Of a stretch of 64,000 nucleotides of DNA, positions 19,455 to 29,033 are shown piece by piece (the first letter of the stretch is position 1; every line of letters starts with the position of its first letter). The position numbers and the translations under genes were made by a program. This stretch comes from Citreicoccus inhibens (GTDB taxonomy: Bacteria > Myxococcota > Myxococcia > Myxococcales > Myxococcaceae): positions 329,360-393,359 of the forward strand of contig NZ_JAHNZT010000005.1 in assembly GCF_019039035.1 (NCBI RefSeq), read 5' to 3'. The notes under the pieces were generated by a model that saw nothing but the letters and a program-made list of their open reading frames with translations, had not been told where the DNA came from and did no database searches.

Positions 19455-19547
19455 CGCGCGCTCACCGCGACGCGTGAGGGGGAGGGCGGTCTCGTGTCAC
19501 GAGGCTGCCCTTCCTCGTCTGCCCGCGTAGAGTCGGTCCCTGCTCCA

Positions 19548-20465
19548 ATGCCTCGTCTCGCTCTGCTCCTCGTCCTGGCCCCCGCGCTGCTCCTGGCGGT
19601 GGGCTGTCCGCTCGACATCCGCGTCCGCTGCGACGATGACGCTCCCTGCTCGGAAGGGGAGGCGTGCGTGGCGGGGGGCTGCGTGGCGGTGCGCGACGCG
19701 CGCGTGGGCGCCGCGTGCGGCGTGGATGCGGACTGTGGCGCGGGCATGGACTGTGGCGGGGGATTCCCGGGTGGCTATTGCCTGATGCGCTGCTCGGCGG
19801 CGCAGGGGTGCCCGGAGGGGAGCGTGTGCGCGCTGGATCTGGGGCAGTGCTTGCGCGCATGTGGCTCGGATTGCACGCGCGCGGGCTATGCGTGCGGGCA
19901 GGTGCCCAATCGCACCGGTCCGCTGTTCGCGTGTCTGCCTTCGGTCCGGACGGATGGCGGGACTGGGAGCGACGGGGGCACGAAGCCGGACGGGGGACCG
20001 GCGACCGATGGCGGCACGGAGGTCGATGGAGGCCAGGGGGACAGCTGCACCACGGACTTCACGTGCCCGCTGGATGAGCGCTGCGGCCTGCACGGCTTCT
20101 GCGAGCCCGGGAAGCGCATTGGCGGACACTGCACGGACACGTTCACGTGCCCGGTCAACGTGTTCTGCAACTCCGAGCGGGAGCGGTGCGAGCAGACCTG
20201 CAATCCGAATGCGTCCACGTGCGCGGCGGGGTACCGGTGCGCGGCGGACGGGGTCTGCGTGGAGAGCTGCATGGAGGCCCCGGAGACGCTGGGGCTGACA
20301 TGCGAAAGCTCGCTGGACTGCGCGCGGTGTGGGGCGTGCTTGCCGTCTGGGGAGGCGGGGGGCGTCTTGCGGTGCCGGCAGCGGTGCGCGCTGGACCGGG
20401 ACTGTCCGGGAGGGGCGCTGGGGGCCTGTGAGGTGGTGGGGACCACCAAGGCCTGCAAGCCGTAG
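19548..20465 (+). CDS. Second Cys-rich lipoprotein
   Basis: A 305-residue protein from ATG 19548, chosen because it begins with a lipoprotein signal ending LLAVGC (Cys20). It carries repeated C-x5-C-x5-C knots (CDDDAPCSEGEAC, CGVDADCGAGMDC, CTTDFTCPLDERC, CTDTFTCPVNVFC) like the preceding lipoprotein, divided by a low-complexity spacer of Gly/Asp/Thr (DGGTGSDGGTKPDGG) near 145-175. The Asp/Gly-rich spacer could bind calcium or simply be flexible; this is inference. The surface location and ligand are unknown. The Ser/Thr kinase gene starts 48 bases after its stop, so kinase and lipoprotein may share a transcript. Confidence 0.82.
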   Translation: MPRLALLLVLAPALLLAVGCPLDIRVRCDDDAPCSEGEACVAGGCVAVRDARVGAACGVDADCGAGMDCGGGFPGGYCLMRCSAAQGCPEGSVCALDLGQCLRACGSDCTRAGYACGQVPNRTGPLFACLPSVRTDGGTGSDGGTKPDGGPATDGGTEVDGGQGDSCTTDFTCPLDERCGLHGFCEPGKRIGGHCTDTFTCPVNVFCNSERERCEQTCNPNASTCAAGYRCAADGVCVESCMEAPETLGLTCESSLDCARCGACLPSGEAGGVLRCRQRCALDRDCPGGALGACEVVGTTKACKP

Positions 20466-20513
20466 CCGTCCCGGGTTGCCTGACGGGGGGCGCTCCCGGA
20501 GAATGGCGCCGCG

Positions 20514-22586
20514 ATGACGGGTGAAGTGCTGGCGGGCCGCTACCGCCTGGAGCGTGAGCTGGGCCGGGGCGGCATGGCGACGGTGTATCTGGCCACCGAC
20601 CTGCGCCTGTCGCGACCGGTGGCCGTCAAGCGGATGCATTCTGGCGGGGACGGGCGGCGAGCGGAGCGCTTCCGTCGCGAGGCGGAGCTGGTGGCCTCGC
20701 TCAAGCACCCCAACGTCCTGGAGGTCCACGACTACGGCGAGGACGCGGCGCAAGGCCCGTACCTCGTCTGTGAGTGGGTGCAGGGTCAGCACCTGCGAGC
20801 CCTGGCCGAGTCCCTGGCGCCGGTCCCGGTGGAGGCCGCGCTGGTGTTGGCCTGGGAGCTGGCACGGGCGCTGGGGGCAGCGCACGCGCGGGACATCGTC
20901 CACCGGGATGTGAAGCCGGAGAACGTGCTGGTGGCGGACGGTGGGCCGCTGAAGCTGGCGGACTTCGGCATCGCCGCGCTGGCGGACCAGGAGCGGCTGA
21001 CCAGCACGGGAGGGATTACCGGCTCGCTGCCGTACATGGCGCCGGAGCGCATCGACACGGGCGCGTTCTCGCCGGCCTCGGATGTGTATGCGGTGGGCGT
21101 CATCCTGTTCGAGCTGTGCGCGGGGACGCTTCCGCACGCGGGGCAGGGCACGGCCCAGCTCGTGGCGGCGGTGATGACGAAGGACGCGCCGTCGCTCGCG
21201 GACGTCGCGCCGGGGACGCCCGCGCCCGTGGTGGAGCTGGTGGCGAGGTGTCTGGCGCGCGATGCGCGCGAGCGCCCGGTGGGTGGAGACGCGTTGGCGG
21301 AGGCGCTGGCGGAGCTCCTCGCCCGTCAGGTGGGCCCGCCGGCGGAGATGTCCCGGTCGTTCTTCCTGGCGCCGGCCCAGCGCTCCGAGGCGTGGCGGTC
21401 CGCGCGCTTCGCGTCCCTGTTGGTGGAGGGCCGCGCGCTCCTGGACCGAGGAGAAGGCGCGAAGGCCGCCAGGGTGCTCAACGCGGCGATGGCCCTGCGC
21501 CCTGGTTCGCCGGAGGTGGTGTCCCTGCTGCGAGGACGGCGAGGGCCGAGCCGCGCGTGGGGGCCGTGGAAGGGCGTGGCGCTGGGCGCGGGCGTGTGCG
21601 TGGCGGGAGTGGGCGGGTGGCTGGTCGCGTCGTCGGCTCATGACGCGGCACTGAATGTCTCGGCCCCCGCGTCGTCCGGACGCGACATGGCATCCACCGA
21701 GGCAGCCCGTCACCCCACGTCGAAGCGTGGTTCGCTCGCTCCGCCAGTCCCAGGGGGCGATGGGGCGGCAGGGACCACGGCTCCGAGTGGCGGCGTGAAT
21801 GGGACCGGGCCGCTCGCCGCGGCGGGCTCCTCTCCCGTGACACCCGCGAACTCCGTGCAGACGGGTGCGCGCGATGTTCGAGGTCCGCCTCCGACCGAAC
21901 GTGTTCCGAGTGGGCGGGGCGCTGTCCCTGAGTCCAAGTCATCCGTGGGGACAGTGGCTGTCGGCGGCGTGCCCGCTGCTGGGAGCGTGGTGGGCTCGCG
22001 AGCGCAGACTGAAACAGCCGCGCCTGTCCAACTGGCTTCAGGCCCCGCGGGAGTTCAGCCCGCGAGCGGCAGCGTCGCGGTTCACGCGACCGCCCACGAT
22101 GCGGCGCCTGCGAACCCCGCCCCGGAGCGCTCGTCACCCTCCGAAGCGCCGACCTCCGAGGCCGCCCGAGCCACCTTGCGAGTGACGACGCGCCCCTGGG
22201 CCGAAGTCTTCGTGGAAGGTCAAAGCCGAGGCTACACGCCCCGCGTTCGAGAGCTGTCGTTGCCTCCAGGCACGCATCATCTCCGGTTCGTGAATCCGCT
22301 CTGTGACGCGGTGGAGGTCTCGGTCACGCTCGGCGCGGGCGAGACGGTCGCGCGAGAAGTGGTGCTGCCGGTGCGCAAGGCGGAAGTGCTCGTGAAGGCT
22401 CGCCCGGGCGCGCGCGTGTTCGTGGACGGCGAGGAGGTGGGGACCGCGCCCCTGCCCGCGCCGCTCCGAGTCGAACACGGCCGTCACCTCATCACGGCTC
22501 GCAGTGCGGGAGAGGCCCCGGTGCAGCGCGAGGTGGAGGGCGTGGCGGGGCAGCGCACCGAGGTGGTGTTGGAGGGGGCGCCATGA
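20514..22586 (+). CDS. Transmembrane Ser/Thr protein kinase with C-terminal PEGA repeats
   Basis: A 690-residue Hanks-type kinase. Catalytic features: glycine loop GRGGMATVY (17-25), Lys39 in VAVKR, HRDVKPEN (Asp132), DFG (150-152) and the activation-loop Thr/Ser cluster LTSTGGITGS leading to YMAPE. The kinase domain ends near 270. A single transmembrane helix (GVALGAGVCVAGVGGWLVAS, about 360-380) is followed by a Ser/Pro/Thr-rich spacer (380-555) and two PEGA-type beta modules (about 560-690, WAEVFVEGQSRGYTP and GARVFVDGEEVGTAPLP). PEGA domains are typical extracytoplasmic surface domains, so the kinase may sense the envelope. Its TGA overlaps the next start by 4 bases (ATGA), so the two proteins are probably made in linked amounts. 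Confidence 0.93.
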   Translation: MTGEVLAGRYRLERELGRGGMATVYLATDLRLSRPVAVKRMHSGGDGRRAERFRREAELVASLKHPNVLEVHDYGEDAAQGPYLVCEWVQGQHLRALAESLAPVPVEAALVLAWELARALGAAHARDIVHRDVKPENVLVADGGPLKLADFGIAALADQERLTSTGGITGSLPYMAPERIDTGAFSPASDVYAVGVILFELCAGTLPHAGQGTAQLVAAVMTKDAPSLADVAPGTPAPVVELVARCLARDARERPVGGDALAEALAELLARQVGPPAEMSRSFFLAPAQRSEAWRSARFASLLVEGRALLDRGEGAKAARVLNAAMALRPGSPEVVSLLRGRRGPSRAWGPWKGVALGAGVCVAGVGGWLVASSAHDAALNVSAPASSGRDMASTEAARHPTSKRGSLAPPVPGGDGAAGTTAPSGGVNGTGPLAAAGSSPVTPANSVQTGARDVRGPPPTERVPSGRGAVPESKSSVGTVAVGGVPAAGSVVGSRAQTETAAPVQLASGPAGVQPASGSVAVHATAHDAAPANPAPERSSPSEAPTSEAARATLRVTTRPWAEVFVEGQSRGYTPRVRELSLPPGTHHLRFVNPLCDAVEVSVTLGAGETVAREVVLPVRKAEVLVKARPGARVFVDGEEVGTAPLPAPLRVEHGRHLITARSAGEAPVQREVEGVAGQRTEVVLEGAP

Positions 22587-23323
22587 TGGGGCTGCCCGTG
22601 GTGGCGGTGCTCCTGGCCGCGTCGGTGCTCGACCTGGCGCGAGCCGCCTACGAGTCCGGAGACCTCGCGCAGGCGCGCACGCAATTGGAGGCCCTGCTCT
22701 ATCCCCTGAGCCTGGAGGGCGACGCGCTGGAGGCCGAGGCCCATCTGCTCCTGGCCGCCACCTATCACGCGCAAGAGGACCCGAGGCGCGCGGAGAACGA
22801 GGTGGTGCGCGGACTGGCGGCCGTGGAGGGGCCCGTGCGCTTGGATCCACTCCAGTACCCGCCCGACTTCATCGCCTTCGTCGAGCGTGTGCGGACCGCG
22901 CAGGCCGAGCGCATCGCGGCCCTCGCGGTGGAGCGCCGTCCTCGCCTCATCCCCGAGTCGCGCCCTGTCGCGAGCGCCGCGAATGGCGCCACGAGCCCGA
23001 AGGGCGTCACGCCCGCCGCGATGCCAGCCCCGTCGCGCGCGTGGTATCTGGCGCCGTTGGGCGTGGGGCACTTCCGACACGGGCGGCCCGCGGCGGGCAC
23101 GGCCCTGGCGGTGACGCAGGGCGTGTGCCTGGCGGTGTCGGGAGCGTCATTGGGCACGGCGCTGGCGATGCGCGGGCCAGATGGTCGCTACAGCGCGGCG
23201 GAGGCATCCACGGCCCGCGCGCTCAACGTGGCCTGGGTCGCGGGGGCATACGCCTTCCTGGCCGCCTATGCCTACGGTGTCGTGGACGGGATGTTGCTGG
23301 AACCGTCGCCGCCCACGCCCTGA
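22583..23323 (+). CDS. Small membrane protein coupled to the kinase
   Basis: A 246-residue protein starting inside the kinase stop codon (ATGA overlap). A signal-like hydrophobic start leads to a TPR-like helical region (about 15-75, ARAAYESGDLAQARTQLEALL and AEAHLLLAATYHAQEDPRRAENE), a linker, and a C-terminal membrane region with two or three helices: one from YLAPLGVGHFRHGRPAAG into TALAVTQGVCLAVSGASLGTALAM, and one at VAWVAGAYAFLAAYAYGVVDG. The GVGHFRHG-style motif before a helix recalls DUF5683-like proteins. Function is unknown. Coupling to a PEGA kinase suggests that it is a partner or substrate in the envelope. Confidence 0.7.
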   Translation: MMGLPVVAVLLAASVLDLARAAYESGDLAQARTQLEALLYPLSLEGDALEAEAHLLLAATYHAQEDPRRAENEVVRGLAAVEGPVRLDPLQYPPDFIAFVERVRTAQAERIAALAVERRPRLIPESRPVASAANGATSPKGVTPAAMPAPSRAWYLAPLGVGHFRHGRPAAGTALAVTQGVCLAVSGASLGTALAMRGPDGRYSAAEASTARALNVAWVAGAYAFLAAYAYGVVDGMLLEPSPPTP

Positions 23324-23458
23324 GCCTCACAGCTCGAATCGAATCAGGCGGGGCAGGGCGCCGAGCGCGTGCTCCGTGTCCGAGCGTCATGCGTGCGCCA
23401 CGCCGCGCGGGCGTCAGGTGTCGGGCGCCGTGCGCCGCACACCTCGCGCGCCGTTCCG

Positions 23459-24223
23459 ATGGACAGACGGACCTCATGGGCGCCAGTGTCCGCGCGCATG
23501 GAGCGGCGGCAGGGTGTGTCCGGTGGCAGCGAGGAGCGAGCGCGGCGCGGCGCGGGATGGGCGGGCGTCGTCGTCTGCGCGCTGGGCTTCCTGGCCATTG
23601 CGTCCGCGGTGTCACTGGGGGCGACGCAAGCGCTCGACGAGCGCGCGGTCCTGGCCTTGCGTCGCCCGGAGGATGTGGCGGTCCCTCGGGGGCCGCGAGG
23701 GCTGGCGGATGCCGCTCGCGATGTGACGTCCCTGGGCGGAGCGCCGGTCCTGATGCTCGTCACGGTGGGCGCGTGCGGCTTCCTGTGGAGCTCGCGGCGA
23801 CGGCGCGATGCGGTGTGGCTGGGGGGCGGGGTGTTGTTGGGCTGGGGCCTCAACACCGTGTTCAAGTTCGCGGTGGGGCGAGCCCGTCCCTCCGTGGTGC
23901 CGCACCTCGCGGAGGTGAGGTCGTTCAGCTTCCCGAGCGGCCACGCGATGATGTCCGTCATCGTGTACCTGACGTTGGCCTGGGTCCTGCTGCCTCGCGC
24001 CGAGGACTCGCGTCCGCGCGCCTACCTCCACGGGGTGGCGCTCGGGCTGTGCCTGCTCATCGGCGTCACGCGCGTGTTCCTGGGCGTGCACTACCCATCG
24101 GACGTGTTGGGCGGGTGGCTGGCTGGATTCGCGTGGATGCTGGCGCTCAGGGCGTGGGCTGCTGGGCCTGCGCGGCGTCCATCGCATCCAGGGCCTGAAC
24201 CCGCACGCGCTCCTCGGGGCTGA
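23459..24223 (+). CDS. PAP2-family membrane phosphatase
   Basis: A 254-residue integral membrane protein with the full PAP2 signature: KFAVGRARP (136-144, K-x6-R-P), PSGH (159-162) and TRVFLGVHYPSD (R205, H211, D215). The family removes phosphate from lipid phosphates such as phosphatidic acid, undecaprenyl pyrophosphate or phosphatidylglycerophosphate. Five or six helices are predictable. The start is uncertain: ATG 23459 and ATG 23498 both lack a clear Shine-Dalgarno, and the frame extends to 23369. Its 3' end overlaps the convergent foldase gene by 77 bases. Undecaprenyl pyrophosphate recycling or lipid turnover are both possible roles. Confidence 0.85.
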   Translation: MDRRTSWAPVSARMERRQGVSGGSEERARRGAGWAGVVVCALGFLAIASAVSLGATQALDERAVLALRRPEDVAVPRGPRGLADAARDVTSLGGAPVLMLVTVGACGFLWSSRRRRDAVWLGGGVLLGWGLNTVFKFAVGRARPSVVPHLAEVRSFSFPSGHAMMSVIVYLTLAWVLLPRAEDSRPRAYLHGVALGLCLLIGVTRVFLGVHYPSDVLGGWLAGFAWMLALRAWAAGPARRPSHPGPEPARAPRG

Positions 24224-25202
24224 ACGAGTCCACCAGGAGCCGCTGCGCCGCGGCGGCCCGCTCGGTGGGGTCCGCGATGCTCGCCGTCAGCGCCTGTCGC
24301 TTCGCGCGAAACGCCGTGAGCTTGCGCTGCCACTCCGCGCGCTCCTGGTCGAGCGCCTCCAGTCGCGCGGTGGCCTCCGGTCCCTCGGTGGAGAGCCGGT
24401 ACTGATGCAGGTCCTCGGCGCTGGCGCCCGCGGCGACCAACTCCCGCTCCGCGGCCTGTTGCTTCAAGGGATGCAGGGCCTCCTGGCGGAGCGCGCGAAG
24501 GTCGGCGGGGAGCGTCTCCTCCAGGGCCTCGATGCGTCGCGCGCGCTCCTCCGAAGACAGCGTCGTGTCCTTCTCCAGTCGCATGCGCTGGAGCGCCACG
24601 GCGTCGTGCTGCTCGTCCTCGGCGAAGAACGCGTCCGCGACCTCGGTGCCCAGGTGTTCGCGGCGCAAGCGGCGCACGGCATCCAGGCGTCCGGCGACGT
24701 CCTCCGGCCCGCTGCCCGCGGGGACCTCCAGCGTGCGCGCGGCCTGCCGATACGCCAGATAGTCGTCCAGCACCCGCAGGGCTTCATCCAGGGCGCTGGC
24801 CGGCAGCTTCGCCCGCATCGACGCGATGATGCGCGCGCGCAGCGACTCGGGGGACTCCTCCCCGGTGGCGGAGAGGTAGTAGTCGAACAGCCGCCGCACG
24901 TCCGCGGACAGCACCAGGTGGCCCGAGGCATCCACGCGCAGCGCCCCGTCCTCCGTGGTGTCCTGGAGCGAGCCGGGAACCGGCGGCGCCAAGGGCTCAC
25001 CCGCTCCAGTCACCGCACCCATCGGAGCGGCAGCCCCCGGACGCGCGGGGCGCCCCACGGTCGAGGAGGGAAGCCCGCTCGGGCCCGGCGCGGACTCGAC
25101 CGGCTCTCGCACCTGCGCGGGCGGCGCGGTGCGCAGCAGCAGCGTGGCGGCGCCCGCGAGGACGATGAGCGCACCTCCCACGAGCATGGCGCGAGGCTTC
25201 AC
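24147..25202 (-). CDS. Lipase-specific foldase (Lif/LifO family)
   Basis: A 351-residue protein. An N-terminal membrane anchor (about 6-24, ALIVLAGAATLLL) is followed by a Pro/Ala-rich flexible linker (30-78) and the foldase domain. The diagnostic motif RxxFDYYLSATGE is at 103-115 (RRLFDYYLSATGE), preceded by SLQDTTEDGAL, the counterpart of the family SL-x-GT-x-x-DG motif. The rest is almost entirely helical and charged, as expected for the headphone-shaped minidomains that embrace the lipase. Lif proteins hold secreted lipases in the periplasm until they fold, before type II secretion. The lipase gene lies immediately upstream on the same strand (82-base gap), the standard operon order. The pair is familiar from Pseudomonas and Burkholderia. 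Confidence 0.9.
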   Translation of the reverse strand: MKPRAMLVGGALIVLAGAATLLLRTAPPAQVREPVESAPGPSGLPSSTVGRPARPGAAAPMGAVTGAGEPLAPPVPGSLQDTTEDGALRVDASGHLVLSADVRRLFDYYLSATGEESPESLRARIIASMRAKLPASALDEALRVLDDYLAYRQAARTLEVPAGSGPEDVAGRLDAVRRLRREHLGTEVADAFFAEDEQHDAVALQRMRLEKDTTLSSEERARRIEALEETLPADLRALRQEALHPLKQQAAERELVAAGASAEDLHQYRLSTEGPEATARLEALDQERAEWQRKLTAFRAKRQALTASIADPTERAAAAQRLLVDSFSPEERVRVQALDAMDAAQAQQPTP

Positions 25203-25284
25203 GGTGGTCGCTCCCCGGGCTGCGCGGAAGAGAAGGCGGGCGCGGCGGGCATGCTCCCGCGCCGCGCCCCACGGCGGAAGCGGA

Positions 25285-26292
<1,008 letters not shown>

Positions 26293-26442
26293 TCAACGGA
26301 ACAGCCAGAAAATCTGTAAAGAACCCTCCATTCCGCTTTCTCCGGACAGGACCTCCATCCGCGTGCCCCTCCCCTCCGTTTGCGGTGTTTCTCCTGGTTC
26401 GTCTCGTCCGGGTCCGGCAGCCTCGCCGGGGACGAGGCCTGA

Positions 26443-28182
26443 ATGATTCGGGATTGGCTGGCGCGGCTGGGCGTGGGACGCGAGCGGGTGCCTGTCTTCT
26501 ACGACGAGGCCTACCGGCTGCCGTTGTCCGCGGTGGAGTCCACCGTGGGCATCGAGCCGCGCGGCGTGGACTTCACCACGTGGTACCTCCTGGAGTCGGG
26601 CGTGGTGCGCGCCGCGGACGTGCACCATCCGGAGCCGGTGTCCTACGGGCAACTCGCGCGGGTGCACGAGGCGCGCTACCTGGAGTCGCTTGGGCAGGCG
26701 GAGACGCTGGCGCGCATCTACGCGGCGGACCCGTCCGAGGTGCCGGTGGACACGCTGCTCGACAACGTGCGCCGGGTGTGTGGCGGCACGCTGGGCGCCG
26801 CGCGGCTGGCGCTGCTGCGCCGAGGTCCCGCGGTGAACATGGCGGGCGGCTTCCACCACGCGGGCCCGGACCGGGGTGGGGGCTTCTGCGCCGTCAATGA
26901 CATCGCGGTGGCGCTCGCGGAGCTGCGCGCGGAGGGCTTCGACGGGCGCGTGGCGGTGCTGGACCTGGACGCGCACCCACCGGATGGAACGGCCGCGTGT
27001 CTGGCGGGACACGAGCGCGTGTGGCTGGGCTCGGTGTCGGGCAGTGATTGGGGCGCGCTGCCCGTGGGCGTGGACGAGACCCGGGTGCCGGAGCCGTGTG
27101 ACGACGCGACCTATGTCTCGCTGGTGGAGCGGCTGCTGTCGCGCATGCCGCGCTCGGACCTGACCTTCGTCATCGCGGGCGGGGACGTGCTCGCGGGAGA
27201 TCGCTTCGGCCGGGTGGGGCTGACCCTCGAGGGCGCGCGCAAGCGAGACGTGGCGCTGGCGACCGCGCTGCGAGGGCGCCCCAGCGTGTGGCTGCCCGGA
27301 GGCGGTTACCACGCCGAGTCGTGGAAGGTGTTCGCCGGGACGGTGCTGGTGTTGTCGGGGCTGGCGAGCCGGCGCATCACCGCGCGCTATGACCCGCTGA
27401 GCGCGCGCTTCCAGCGCATCGCCCACCTGCTGACGCAGGAAGGCAGCACGCCGATGGAGGAGCCGCTGACGCTGGAGGATTTGGAGGGCTCGCTCGGCGT
27501 CGCGACGGACACGCGGCCCCGCGTGCTCGGCTACTACACGGCGCAGGCGGTGGAGTACGCGCTGTTCCGCTATGGCCTCTTGTCGCACGTGGAGCGCTTG
27601 GGCTACCGCCGGCTGCGCGTTGACGTGAGCGCGACGGGCGCGGGTGACCGCATCAAGGTGCTGGGGTACGCGGCGGGCCAGGAGCACCTGCTGACGGACT
27701 GCGTGCTGGAGCGCCGGCGCTTGGGCGGCGAGGACTTCCTCTTCGTCAACTGGCTGAGCCTGCGCCACCCGCGCGCCCGCTTCAGCGATCTGCGTCCCCA
27801 GCTCCCCGGCCAGGAGGTGCCGGGCCTGGGGCTGGGCCGCGAGGCGACGGAGATGCTGCTCACCATGGCGACGCGGCTGGGGTTGGCGGGCGTGGCGTTC
27901 CGCCCCATGTGGTTCCACCTGGCCGTGGTGGCGCGCGCCCGCTTCCGCTTCCTGGACTCCGCGCGCCAGGGGCGCTTCGAGGCGCTCCAGCGCGACCTGA
28001 GAACCCTGCCGCTGGTGGAGGCCACGCGGGCGCTGGCGGAGGGGCGGGTGCGCCTGTTGGGCGAGCCGTACCTCTGGGAGCCGGACGACATGGTGTCCCG
28101 GCTCATGCCCGGGCAGGACGACAGCGCCACCATCGCCGCCGAGCGCGAGCGCTGCCACTTCACAGTGGAGGCCGGGGACTGA
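26443..28182 (+). CDS. Histone-deacetylase-like protein with extra C-terminal domain
   Basis: A 579-residue protein. The N-terminal ~320 residues have the HDAC/acetylpolyamine deacetylase fold: GFHHA (His138, His139), DLDAHPPDG with ligands Asp176 and His178, AGGDVLAGDRFG with Asp248 as third zinc ligand, and WLPGGGYHAE. The zinc set is complete, but the family motif DxDxHxGxG is altered to DLDAHPPDG and the Tyr near GGGY is retained. From about 345 to 579 a second domain follows (RVLGYYTAQAVEYALFRYGLL, FLFVNWLSLRHPRARFS) that I cannot assign; it recurs in no other gene here. The likely activity is amidohydrolase on an acetylated amine or lysine; the C-terminal part could select the substrate. 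It lies upstream of an acyltransferase in the same direction (44 bases). Confidence 0.85.
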   Translation: MIRDWLARLGVGRERVPVFYDEAYRLPLSAVESTVGIEPRGVDFTTWYLLESGVVRAADVHHPEPVSYGQLARVHEARYLESLGQAETLARIYAADPSEVPVDTLLDNVRRVCGGTLGAARLALLRRGPAVNMAGGFHHAGPDRGGGFCAVNDIAVALAELRAEGFDGRVAVLDLDAHPPDGTAACLAGHERVWLGSVSGSDWGALPVGVDETRVPEPCDDATYVSLVERLLSRMPRSDLTFVIAGGDVLAGDRFGRVGLTLEGARKRDVALATALRGRPSVWLPGGGYHAESWKVFAGTVLVLSGLASRRITARYDPLSARFQRIAHLLTQEGSTPMEEPLTLEDLEGSLGVATDTRPRVLGYYTAQAVEYALFRYGLLSHVERLGYRRLRVDVSATGAGDRIKVLGYAAGQEHLLTDCVLERRRLGGEDFLFVNWLSLRHPRARFSDLRPQLPGQEVPGLGLGREATEMLLTMATRLGLAGVAFRPMWFHLAVVARARFRFLDSARQGRFEALQRDLRTLPLVEATRALAEGRVRLLGEPYLWEPDDMVSRLMPGQDDSATIAAERERCHFTVEAGD

Positions 28183-28226
28183 CGGCGGCGTGTCCCGCGC
28201 CGCGAGCGCCATGGTAGGCAGGCCGC

Positions 28227-28886
28227 GTGGACCTCGATGCGCGCCGACGTGAGCAGCACAAGCAGCGGCTGTCCTGGATGCCCTGGCTGTACTTCGTCCT
28301 CAAGCCGCGCCACCGCGGGTGGGCCGAGGCGTGGCAGCGCGAGGTGCAGGACCACCTGCGCGAGATGGAGACGGTGGAGATCGCCGAGGGGTGTTTCATC
28401 GCGCCCCAGGCGCGCATCTTCGCCGAGCTGGGGCGCACGGTGCGCCTGGCACCCGGGTGCAGTATCGCGGCGGAGGCGTTCGTGCATGGGCCGGTGGAGC
28501 TGGGCCCCGGCGTGAGCATCAACGCGCGGGCGAGCCTGGATGGCGGCGCGGCGGGCATCCGCATCGGCGCGGGCTCGCGCATCGCCACCGGGGCGACGCT
28601 CTACGCCTTCGACCACGGCATGGCGCCGGACCGGCCCGTGCGCGAGCAGCCCGTCACCTCGCGCGGCATCGTGATCGGCTCGGACGTCTGGGTGGGCGCG
28701 AACGCGGGAATCACGGATGGCGTCACCGTGGGAGACCACGCGGTGGTGGGCATGGGCGCCATCGTCACGCGGGATGTGCCGGAGTGGGCCATCGTGGGGG
28801 GCGTGCCGGCGCGGGTGCTGGGAGACCGGCGCGACCTGCCCCGTTCCGGGGCCCCTGGAGGGTGGGAACCGCCCGACGGCAAGTGA
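28227..28886 (+). CDS. Hexapeptide-repeat acyltransferase
   Basis: A 219-residue protein starting with GTG. A basic Trp/Arg-rich N terminus (about 1-45) precedes left-handed beta-helix hexapeptide repeats (about 50-205: VEIAEGCFIAPQARIF, IRIGAGSRIATGATLYAFDHG, IVIGSDVWVGANAGITDGVTVG, AVVGMGAIVTRDVPEWAIVGGVPARVL). The last segment, ending in GGVPARVLG, is characteristic of O-acetyltransferases such as the maltose/galactoside and capsule or LPS sugar acetyltransferases, and the FDHG His is the presumptive catalytic base. It transfers an acyl group, probably acetyl-CoA to sugar. The gene follows the deacetylase-like gene by 44 bases, so one unit could set and remove acetyl groups; this is inference. 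Confidence 0.85.
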   Translation: MDLDARRREQHKQRLSWMPWLYFVLKPRHRGWAEAWQREVQDHLREMETVEIAEGCFIAPQARIFAELGRTVRLAPGCSIAAEAFVHGPVELGPGVSINARASLDGGAAGIRIGAGSRIATGATLYAFDHGMAPDRPVREQPVTSRGIVIGSDVWVGANAGITDGVTVGDHAVVGMGAIVTRDVPEWAIVGGVPARVLGDRRDLPRSGAPGGWEPPDGK

Positions 28887-28902
28887 ACCACCCCCCCATC
28901 CA

Positions 28903-28933
28903 TTGACTTGGCAACATTCGCGGGACTTATGCT
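28903..28933 (+). promoter_or_regulatory. Housekeeping-type promoter before histidine kinase
   Basis: TTGACT (28903-28908) and TATGCT (28928-28933) with a 19-base spacer, in an AT-richer patch ~100 bases ahead of the kinase start. The spacer is slightly long. Confidence 0.4.
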
Positions 28934-29033
28934 TCGGGCGAGGTTTCTCGGGACGGGGAACACGGCCTGTGTAGGCCGACGGTGACGGGCGGAAGTGGGA
29001 TTTCGCATCCCAGGCCCAGGGGAGGAGACCGCG

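Noticed and set aside
19497..21713. 738-residue minus-strand frame over the lipoprotein and kinase genes
   Set aside because: His/Arg-rich composition typical of antisense; the kinase and lipoprotein on the plus strand carry true motifs.
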